NCBI GenBank assembly: GCA_017304135.1
Contig: JAFLBB010000046.1
Location: 1-37,057, forward strand
DNA from: Acidobacteriota bacterium
GTDB taxonomy: Bacteria; Acidobacteriota; Terriglobia; Bryobacterales; Bryobacteraceae
Length of the DNA stretch: 37,057 nt
Reading direction: 5' to 3'
Both the position numbers and the translations under genes were made by a program. Below the pieces are notes generated by a model that saw nothing but the letters and a program-made list of their open reading frames with translations, was not told where the DNA came from and searched no databases. Positions 30,737 through 37,057 of the stretch are shown here, one piece after another. Every line of letters starts with the position of its first letter. Position 1 is the first letter of the stretch.

Positions 30737-33220
30737 TCAGGGAATGAAGGCGAATTCGTTGGTGTTGAAGAGCGTCTGGCAGAACTCGGCCAGCGCCAGT
30801 TCGCCGCCCTTGGCGAGGAAGCTTGCCGCGTGATCCATTTCGCTGGGTGACGGCGGCCGCATCAGCGCCAGTTCAAACGCACGCTTGATCTGCGCCGCCG
30901 CATCATCACCGGCTTCCTTGCGCAGCCGCCCGGCAAAGGCCGCGGCCTGCATGCGCACCATGGCGTTGTTCATCAACAGCAGTGCCTGCGGCGCCGTGGT
31001 GGACGTGTTGCGCCGCGCGCAGGAGGTGATCATGTCGGGCTGATCGAACGACTCAAACAGCGGATAGCGGATGCTGCGCTTGTTGAACACGTAGAGCGAA
31101 CGCCGCCAGGTGGTGCGATCGTCTTCCGGCTTCCCGTTCCATGTGCGCTTCGAGCTGCCCTGGAACAACGCCGGGTCAATGTAGGGCAGCACGGCCGGAC
31201 CGCCTTGCGACAAGTCGAGCGTGCCGGCCACGGCAAACATGGCGTCGCGCAAGGCCTCGGCCTCCAGCCGCTGCCGGGGCATGCGCCACAGCGCGCGGTT
31301 GCGCGGGTCGGTCTTCAGGTTCGACTCGATGTCGTCGCTCGCCATGCGGTAGGCCTTCGAGGTGAGCATCAGGCGGTGCATGTGCTTCATGTCCCAACCG
31401 GAGGCCACGAATTCGGTCGCCAGCCAGTCGAGCAGCGGCTGGTTCGAGGGCCGCATTCCGGTCTTGCCGAAGTTCGACGGCGTGGCCACGATGCCATCGC
31501 CGAAATGATGCTGCCAGATGCGATTCACCATCACGCGCGCCGTGAGCGGGTTGTCCGATGACGCCACCCAGTCAGCGAAACCGCGGCGGCGATGGCTCGT
31601 CGTGGCGTTCTCGGGCGGAGCAGGGAAGACGGGCTCAGCCTCAGCTGCCACGGTGAGCACGCCCGGCTTCATCTCGGAACCCTTGCTGCCCGGTGAGCCG
31701 CGATGGAGGAAGTAACTCGGCAGCGGTTCGCGGCCCTCCTCGCCAATCACCATCGCCGTCTCATACTCCTCGGGGCGATTCTTGCGCAGCGCTTCCACCT
31801 CGGCGGTGAGCTTCTTGTGCTCAGCCAGGTCGGCAGCGCTCATCCGTTCGAGGATCTCTTTCTCTTCAATCTGTAGCGTGCGCTCAATCTGGCGCGCGTT
31901 GAGGCGCTGCCCTTCGGTGCGCTTCTCAGCCGGCGTCTTCCAGGCAAGCTGCATATAGTCCGGCAGTCTGGCCACACGCTCGGCGAAGATCTGCTCGCGA
32001 TAGGGCTTCTCAAGCGCCTCCTTGCGCTGCGCCAGCGGCTTCACCAAACCATCCACACGCTTCATCTCAGCCTTGTAGCGCTCCACTTCGTCAGCGCTCA
32101 CCAACGGGTATTCGCGCGGGCGCGTGGAATAGAAAACCGACTGAATCCGGTAATAATCCTTCTGCGGAATCGGATCGAACTTGTGGTTGTGGCACCGCGC
32201 GCAGCCCAGCGTCATGCCCACAAACGACAACGACGTGGTCGACACAATGTCATCCAACTCGTCCATGCGCGTCTGCTCGGTCTTGATGTTGTTCTCCGGG
32301 CCCAGGCGCAGGAAGCCGGTGGCCACAACCGCTTCGGCGTTGTCCGGCTCATACTCGTCGCCGGCCAACTGCAGCTTCAGAAAGCGGTCATACGGCGTGT
32401 TCGTATTGAACGCTTTCACCACCCAATCGCGGTAGCGCCAAATCTGCTTGTAGTCGCGGTCGTATTCAAAGCCGCCGGAATCGGCGTAGCGGACCAGGTC
32501 GAGCCAGTGGCGCGCCCAGCGCTCGCCGTAGTGCGGCGAGGCGAGCAGGGTGTCGACGAGGGTTTCCCAAGCCTTCGGCGATGCGTCGTTCAGAAACGCG
32601 TTCACCTGTTGCGGGGTCGGCGGTAAACCGAGCACATCGAGGTATACGCGCCGGATGAGCGTGCGCCGTTCGGCCGCTTTCGAAGGGGTCAACTGCTTCT
32701 CCTGCCATCCGGCGCGCAGGAACGCGTCAATCGGATTGGCCTCGCCGTTGTTGGGAACCTCAGGCCGCACAGGTTTGCGGAACGACCAGAAAGCCCGCTC
32801 CTTTTCTGTAACCGGGCGCTCTTCCATCGCCGCCAGCGCCGCCTTGCGCGCCGCGTCATCTTCCTTCACCGCTTCGGCCACCGGATACACCGCTCCGGCG
32901 CGGATCCAGCGTTCCAGGATGTCCACTTCGGCCTCGGCCAGCTCGCCGCCCGGTGGCATTGCCGGCTTCTGCGCATGGGCCGCGAACAGATACGCCCGGC
33001 TGCGCTCCGGATAGTTGGGCACAATTGCTTCGCCGCGTTCGCCGCCGGCAATGGCCGCTTCGCGTGTGCGCAAATCGAGGTTTGAGGTCTTCAGCCCGGC
33101 GCCGTGGCAGCCAAAACAGTTCTTCTGCAGAATGTTGTAGGCCTGCTGCTCCAGATCCCCTCCCATTAACGGCGCGGAGAGGAGAGAAAAGAATACCAGC
33201 AGGTGTGTGCAACGCGTCAC
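30737..33220 (-). CDS. PSD1 / DUF1549-DUF1553 cytochrome-c-like protein
   Basis: 827 residues from the GTG at 33220, with a signal peptide (CTHLLVFFSLLSAPLMGGD). Order: a cytochrome c-like PSCyt1 domain with heme motif C35-F-G-C38-H39, the usual KPAMPPGGELAEAEVDILERWIRAGA region, then DUF1549 (ERRTLIRRVYLDVLGLPPTPQQV, ERWARHWLDLVRYADS, GFLRLGPENNIKTEQTRMDELDDIV, CARCHNHKFDPIPQKDYY) and DUF1553 (NPLTARVMVNRIWQHHFGDGIVATPSNFGKTGM, MHRLMLTSKAYRMAS). The GTG is chosen because a perfect TATAAT lies 9 nt upstream; an ATG at 33289 would precede that promoter. First gene of a likely operon with DUF1501, LRR and lyase genes. Redox role presumed; substrate unknown. Confidence 0.93.
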   Translation of the reverse strand: MTRCTHLLVFFSLLSAPLMGGDLEQQAYNILQKNCFGCHGAGLKTSNLDLRTREAAIAGGERGEAIVPNYPERSRAYLFAAHAQKPAMPPGGELAEAEVDILERWIRAGAVYPVAEAVKEDDAARKAALAAMEERPVTEKERAFWSFRKPVRPEVPNNGEANPIDAFLRAGWQEKQLTPSKAAERRTLIRRVYLDVLGLPPTPQQVNAFLNDASPKAWETLVDTLLASPHYGERWARHWLDLVRYADSGGFEYDRDYKQIWRYRDWVVKAFNTNTPYDRFLKLQLAGDEYEPDNAEAVVATGFLRLGPENNIKTEQTRMDELDDIVSTTSLSFVGMTLGCARCHNHKFDPIPQKDYYRIQSVFYSTRPREYPLVSADEVERYKAEMKRVDGLVKPLAQRKEALEKPYREQIFAERVARLPDYMQLAWKTPAEKRTEGQRLNARQIERTLQIEEKEILERMSAADLAEHKKLTAEVEALRKNRPEEYETAMVIGEEGREPLPSYFLHRGSPGSKGSEMKPGVLTVAAEAEPVFPAPPENATTSHRRRGFADWVASSDNPLTARVMVNRIWQHHFGDGIVATPSNFGKTGMRPSNQPLLDWLATEFVASGWDMKHMHRLMLTSKAYRMASDDIESNLKTDPRNRALWRMPRQRLEAEALRDAMFAVAGTLDLSQGGPAVLPYIDPALFQGSSKRTWNGKPEDDRTTWRRSLYVFNKRSIRYPLFESFDQPDMITSCARRNTSTTAPQALLLMNNAMVRMQAAAFAGRLRKEAGDDAAAQIKRAFELALMRPPSPSEMDHAASFLAKGGELALAEFCQTLFNTNEFAFIP

Positions 33221-33229
33221 GGCTGCCAC

Positions 33230-33235
33230 ATTATA
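33230..33235 (-). promoter_or_regulatory. -10 box (TATAAT) for the PSD1 operon
   Basis: A perfect TATAAT on the minus strand is followed by 9 nt and then GTG at 33220. A start site 6-7 nt downstream leaves a leader of only 2-3 nt. The matching -35 is not obvious. A divergent promoter for TonB receptor 2 must lie close by (TTGACG at 33289-33294 is one weak -35 candidate). Confidence 0.5.
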
Positions 33236-33351
33236 TCGCGCAAGTAAGCGATTACGGCGGATCGGCCGTGCCGCCTTGTCATCGAACATTGACGCGCCTT
33301 GTTTATCCTTAGATGCATCAGGTCCTCTATCTTTCAGCTTGAGGTGAACAC

Positions 33352-36300
33352 ATGAAGCAGCTTCTCCGTGTCGTACTCTTCACGGTGGCAGCCGCCCTCG
33401 CCGCTTGGGCTCAGTCCAATGCGAATAAGGGCGAAGTGGTGGGAACGGTTTACGATCCCAAGGCAGCCGTCGTGCCGGGAGCCAAAGTCGCCATCCGCAA
33501 CGTGGGCACGGGGTTCGCCCGCCAACTCACCACTGACCTGCAAGGCGGCTATCGCGCCGTCCTGCTCGATCCTGGCACCTATGAGATCAGCGCCGAAAGC
33601 GCGGGCTTTGCCGTCACCAAAGTGGAAGGCATCCCGGTCACCGTCGGCAGCAGCATCAACATCGACCTGACGCTGCAAGTGCAAGCCACCACCACCTCCA
33701 TCGAGGTCGGCTCCACTCTGATCAACGTTGCGCTGCCCGCGCCCTCCACCACGCTGAACGCCAACGCGATTACCAACCTCCCCATCAACGGCCGCCGTTT
33801 CCAGGATTTCGCCACGCTCACCCCTACCGTGCAGGTGGACCCGCAGCGCGGCCAGTTGAGCTTCGCCGGCCAGCGCGGCATCAACTCCAACGTCATGCTC
33901 GACGGAGCTGACTACAACCAGCCCTTCTTTGGCGGCATCCGCGGCGGCGAACGTTCGAACGCCATCATCACCGTGCCGCAGAGCGCCGTGCAGGAGTTCC
34001 AGGTGATCTCCACGGGCTACTCGGCGGAATACGGCCGTTCGAGCGGCGGCGTGCTGAACACGATCACCAAGAGCGGCACCAACGACATTCACGGCGACGC
34101 GTTCTACCAGCTACGCCACAAGGAAATGGGCGCCAAGGACCCCGTGCAGAAGATCGCTTCTCTCGAAACCCTGCAGCAGTTCGGAGGATCGATCGGCGGT
34201 CCCATCCAACGCGAGAAGCTCTTCTTCTTCACGGCCATTGAGGCTCAGCGCTCGCGCACGCCGCGCCAGACACTGTTTGCCCAGTTGCTCAACCGCACGC
34301 CTCCGGCCGGGGCAACCGAGGCGTTCAACTTTTATAAGTCGCTCGAACAGCCCTTCAAGCAGACCAACAACGCGCTAGCCTTCACCGGCAAGGCTGACTA
34401 CCAGACCGCCGGCGGCAACCGCCTCACCCTGCGCTACAACTTCAGCGACGCCAATGCCGAAAACGCCGTCAGCGTCGGCGGCGCGCTCGATCCGTTCACC
34501 AACCGCGCCTTCTCCAACGACGGCACGGAAAAGGACCGCACCCACACCGGCACCGCTCAGTACACCCACCTCTTCTCGCCCACCGTGTTGAATGATTTCC
34601 GCTTCACCGGGTCCTTCGAGGAGCGGCCGCGCCTTTCCAACTCGGCCTCGCCCCAGGTCGCCAACGTCATTGGCACCTTCGGCTCGCGCAACTTCCTGCC
34701 CACCACGCAGGAAGACAAGCGCTGGCAGATTTCCGACGCGCTCTCGCTCACCCGCGGCACGCACACCCTCAAGCTGGGCATGGATTACAACCGCGTCACC
34801 GCCTCGCAGGTGTTCGGCTTCAACCAGTTCGGCGCGTTCGCCTTCGGCACCTCCGACGTCAACACGCTGCTTGACCTGCTCTCGGTGGGCGGCACGACAG
34901 CCAACCGGCTTGACTCCACCACCGTCACCTACAGCCGCCAACTCGGCAATCTCTTCGCCGAGATGGGCATGCACCAGGTGGCCGCCTTCGCGCAGGATAG
35001 CTGGCGCGTGACGCCGAAGCTCACCTTCGATTACGGCATCCGCTGGGAGGGCCAGTTCAACCCCGCCGCCGAGGCCAACAACAGCTCCGTCGTCAACCAG
35101 GTGAAGGGGTTCGTGTTCCCCAACGGCCAGACGATTGATCCCGGCAACATCAAGGACTCCCCCACGCAGTTCATGCCGCGCTTCGGCTTTTCGTGGACGC
35201 CCACCTCAGGCGAGAAGCGTACCGTCGTGCGCGGCCACACCGGCATCTTCTACGCCTCCACGCCGCTCATCGTCATGGCCGGGCCGACGAACAACTTCCG
35301 CAATCCCCCCGGCGACGTGAGCATCACGCTTGCTCCGGTGGGCACGCAGACCGTATATCAACAACTGCTCGCCGTGGGCGTCGACCTCAACCGCACCCCG
35401 CTTGACCAGCTTCCGGTGATCCCCATCGAAACCGTGCAGCGCGCCTCGCAGCAGGCCCTCGGCACGGCGCGCGACCCCTTTGCCGGAGCAGCCCTCATCG
35501 CCATGGCCTCTGACTTCAAGAACCCGCGCTCGTTCCAGGCCGGCCTCGGCGTGGATAGCGAAGTGATGCGCAACCTCGTCGTCGGCGCGCAGCTCAACTA
35601 CGTGAACACCGTCCACCTGCAGCGGAACCGCGATTACAATCTGCCGCTGCCGACGTTGGTCTCGGGCGACGCCACACAGCGCCCCAACTACGGCCTGCGC
35701 ACCCGTGGCGTCCGCCGCCCGCTGCCCGGCCTCGGCTCCATCACGGCTCGCGAAAGCTCGGCACGTTCCCTGTACCGCGCCGCCACCTTTAGCGCCCAGT
35801 ACCGCTCCAAGAGCTACCAGTTCGGCGCCAACTACACGCTCAGTGAGAACTTCTCCGATGACGACACCGAACGCGACGCCACCGGCTTCAACTACTCCGA
35901 CCCGCAAAACTTCGCCGGCGACTACGCCTATGCCCGCATCGACGCACGCCACCAGTTCAACAGCTACTTCGTCGTGAACCTGCCGCTCGGCATCGACGTC
36001 TCGGCCATCTTCCGCTACCGCAGCGGCCTGCCCGTGAACGCCACCACCGGCGCCGACAATAACGAAGAGTTCGGCAACAACGACCGGCCCTACCTGGCCG
36101 CCGGCGTGCCCATCGAGCGCAACTCGTTCCGCAACCGCGCCGTCTTTTGGAACGACCTGCGCGTGCTCAAGAGCTTCAAGTTCGGCGACGTGAAGCGGCT
36201 CCAGTTCTCGGCCGAGTTCTTCAACCTCTGCAACATCGACAACGTCGTCTTCTCCGGCGCCAACGGCGGCCTCTTCGGAGGCGTCTACGGCCCCGGCCTG

Positions 36301-36435
36301 CAATCCAACGGACAGACCGCCGTCATCGACCCGCGCTTCCTCCGCCTCAAACTCGCCGACGGAAGCTACGACCGCAACAACGTCCAGAGCGGTACACCGC
36401 TTCAAGTGCAGTTCGGCCTGCGCTTCTTCTTTTAA
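33352..36435 (+). CDS. TonB-dependent receptor with carboxypeptidase-regulatory-like N-terminal domain (receptor 2)
   Basis: A 1027-residue outer-membrane receptor. It has a signal peptide (MKQLLRVVLFTVAAALAAWAQ) and a carboxypeptidase-regulatory-like domain (about 27-115: VVGTVYDPKAAVVPGAKVAIRN, GGYRAVLLDPGTYEISAES). The plug (about 118-270) has NLPINGRRFQDFATLTPTV, GINSNVMLDGADYNQPFFGG, VQEFQVISTGYSAEYGRSSGG and KSGTNDIHGDAFYQLR. The barrel ends in R-F-F-F. AGGTG lies close upstream of the ATG. It is about 130 residues shorter than receptor 1 and not a recent copy of it. Divergent from the PSD1 operon, so it may be coregulated with the lyase. Ligand unknown. Confidence 0.94.
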   Translation: MKQLLRVVLFTVAAALAAWAQSNANKGEVVGTVYDPKAAVVPGAKVAIRNVGTGFARQLTTDLQGGYRAVLLDPGTYEISAESAGFAVTKVEGIPVTVGSSINIDLTLQVQATTTSIEVGSTLINVALPAPSTTLNANAITNLPINGRRFQDFATLTPTVQVDPQRGQLSFAGQRGINSNVMLDGADYNQPFFGGIRGGERSNAIITVPQSAVQEFQVISTGYSAEYGRSSGGVLNTITKSGTNDIHGDAFYQLRHKEMGAKDPVQKIASLETLQQFGGSIGGPIQREKLFFFTAIEAQRSRTPRQTLFAQLLNRTPPAGATEAFNFYKSLEQPFKQTNNALAFTGKADYQTAGGNRLTLRYNFSDANAENAVSVGGALDPFTNRAFSNDGTEKDRTHTGTAQYTHLFSPTVLNDFRFTGSFEERPRLSNSASPQVANVIGTFGSRNFLPTTQEDKRWQISDALSLTRGTHTLKLGMDYNRVTASQVFGFNQFGAFAFGTSDVNTLLDLLSVGGTTANRLDSTTVTYSRQLGNLFAEMGMHQVAAFAQDSWRVTPKLTFDYGIRWEGQFNPAAEANNSSVVNQVKGFVFPNGQTIDPGNIKDSPTQFMPRFGFSWTPTSGEKRTVVRGHTGIFYASTPLIVMAGPTNNFRNPPGDVSITLAPVGTQTVYQQLLAVGVDLNRTPLDQLPVIPIETVQRASQQALGTARDPFAGAALIAMASDFKNPRSFQAGLGVDSEVMRNLVVGAQLNYVNTVHLQRNRDYNLPLPTLVSGDATQRPNYGLRTRGVRRPLPGLGSITARESSARSLYRAATFSAQYRSKSYQFGANYTLSENFSDDDTERDATGFNYSDPQNFAGDYAYARIDARHQFNSYFVVNLPLGIDVSAIFRYRSGLPVNATTGADNNEEFGNNDRPYLAAGVPIERNSFRNRAVFWNDLRVLKSFKFGDVKRLQFSAEFFNLCNIDNVVFSGANGGLFGGVYGPGLQSNGQTAVIDPRFLRLKLADGSYDRNNVQSGTPLQVQFGLRFFF

Positions 36436-36455
36436 GCAACGCGCATCAAGGCAAC

Positions 36456-36496
36456 CGGGCCGGCGCTCCGCTCACGGGCGGGCTGCCGGCCCGTTT
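36456..36496. terminator. Stem-loop terminator between convergent genes
   Basis: A 9-bp perfect stem, CGGGCCGGC (36456-36464) with GCCGGCCCG (36485-36493), has a 20-nt loop containing a smaller CCGC/GCGG stem, followed by TTT. It lies 20 nt after the TonB receptor stop and 16 nt beyond the end of the convergent partial gene, so it may serve both strands. The T-tract is short. Confidence 0.6.
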
Positions 36497-36511
36497 CGCA
36501 TCCGCGCTCCC

Positions 36512-37057
36512 CTACCAGATGTAATCCTTCGCAATGTCACGCTTGTCGTGGCCGTCGAGCACATGCACCACCCGCAGCCGCTTCATCTTCCCCGAATCCA
36601 TCTGCCCGATGGGCACATACAAGATGCGCCGCCCTAAGTGGGCCGCCACCGAACGAAACACGCTGCGCGGCGGCTTCGGCCCCACATACACGACATAGCG
36701 CTCCACCGAATAATCGAGCGCCGCCAGCAGCAGCCGCTCCGGTTTGGTCTCGGCGAAATCGTAGTCGCGGTCCTCCCACACGTTGAACATGCGCCGCGGC
36801 GGCCGCGTCATCAGGAAGCCGCCATATTCGGCCCGCCCAATGCCCGGCCCCACCATGTGGTCAAACGGATTGGTCGCATAAAACGCCATGTCGGACTCGT
36901 TCTGATGCTCGCCCAGCCACGTCGTCATGTACTGGTAGCGCCCCTCGAAATCGGCGTCGAACACCACCACCACGGCCCCCACATCGCCGGCGACCTTCTG
37001 CGCGTTGCGCACGAAAATCGTGCCATCGTGCCAGTTGCGAATCGTCTCGCGGATGTC
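36512..37057 (-). CDS. Hypothetical protein, C-terminal part only (5' end outside window)
   Basis: The frame is open to the right edge, so the start is missing; an internal GTG at 37012 is not a convincing start because the reading continues in protein-like sequence (TIRNWHDGTIFV) above it. At least 181 residues are visible. An alternating hydrophobic strand, VGAVVVVFDADFEGRYQYM, is followed by WLGEHQNESDMAFYATNPFDHM, PPRRMFNVWEDRDYDF, ERLLLAALDYSVERYVVYVGPKPP and GRRILYVPIGQMDSGKMKRLRVVHVLDG. It looks like a globular alpha/beta domain; no membrane segment in this part. I do not recognise the family. It could be the soluble tail of a larger membrane enzyme. Confidence 0.7.
   Translation of the reverse strand, partial: DIRETIRNWHDGTIFVRNAQKVAGDVGAVVVVFDADFEGRYQYMTTWLGEHQNESDMAFYATNPFDHMVGPGIGRAEYGGFLMTRPPRRMFNVWEDRDYDFAETKPERLLLAALDYSVERYVVYVGPKPPRSVFRSVAAHLGRRILYVPIGQMDSGKMKRLRVVHVLDGHDKRDIAKDYIW

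Noticed and set aside
35206..36405. Long minus-strand frame opposite TonB receptor 2
   Set aside because: Ala/Val/Glu/Gly-rich shadow composition; the plus strand is a full receptor.

Overview
The window is GC-rich and gene-dense, with almost no spacer: the longest gene-free stretch is the 192 bp between 23656 and 23849. I see no rRNA, tRNA, CRISPR array, transposase or integrase. The gene content points to an Acidobacteriota genome of the Solibacter/Bryobacter type. The signs are two large TonB-dependent receptors with an N-terminal carboxypeptidase-regulatory-like domain, a VWFA-related protein of the acidobacterial type, a paired PSD1/DUF1549-DUF1553 cytochrome and DUF1501 protein, and many short secreted proteins ending their signal peptide in an 'AQ' site. 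The lineage is inferred from these families, not from a marker gene.

Layout. (1) 70-3793, minus strand: a three-gene cassette of a SIR2-family protein, a membrane-anchored STAND NTPase (nSTAND1 type), and a small Tat-type exported protein. The exported protein turns out to be a free-standing copy of the STAND protein's C-terminal domain. (2) 3891-4811, plus strand: an ECF sigma factor and a small Cys/His-rich partner, divergent from the SIR2 gene. (3) 4814-7794: an outer-membrane beta-barrel, a secreted parallel beta-helix protein with a clear intrinsic terminator, and an unrecognised secreted protein. (4) 7808-11281: TonB receptor 1, followed by a truncated SRPBCC-like gene, a secreted LamG-like protein, an ArsC/Spx-fold protein without its catalytic cysteine, and a small hypothetical. 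(5) 13424-17471, minus strand: a DUF2490 protein translationally coupled to a methyl-accepting chemotaxis protein, then an ABC-F ATPase. (6) 17551-19185, plus strand: a secreted two-domain protein (DUF3395-like plus crystallin/I36-like) followed by an SGNH hydrolase. (7) 19217-23656, minus strand: a very large secreted protein of unknown family coupled to a VWA protein. (8) 23849-25938, plus strand: an exported Gfo/Idh/MocA oxidoreductase and a dienelactone hydrolase. (9) 25935-33220, minus strand: a likely four-gene operon (PSD1 cytochrome, DUF1501, LRR/zinc-ribbon protein, heparinase II/III-like lyase). (10) 33352-36435: TonB receptor 2 with a terminator, then a gene that runs off the right edge.

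How the genes may work together. The SIR2-STAND cassette is the best candidate for an unusual system. SIR2 domains in prokaryotic conflict systems are NAD+-consuming effectors and STAND NTPases are sensor switches. Here the STAND protein has a transmembrane helix, and an extracytoplasmic-looking C-terminal domain that is also encoded separately as an exported protein. The rest reads as a polymer-scavenging, envelope-rich lifestyle: TonB receptors for uptake, a polysaccharide lyase, esterase/hydrolase enzymes, and the PSD1/DUF1501 pair. Several start codons sit about 6 bp downstream of a -10-like hexamer with no Shine-Dalgarno, which suggests leaderless transcripts.
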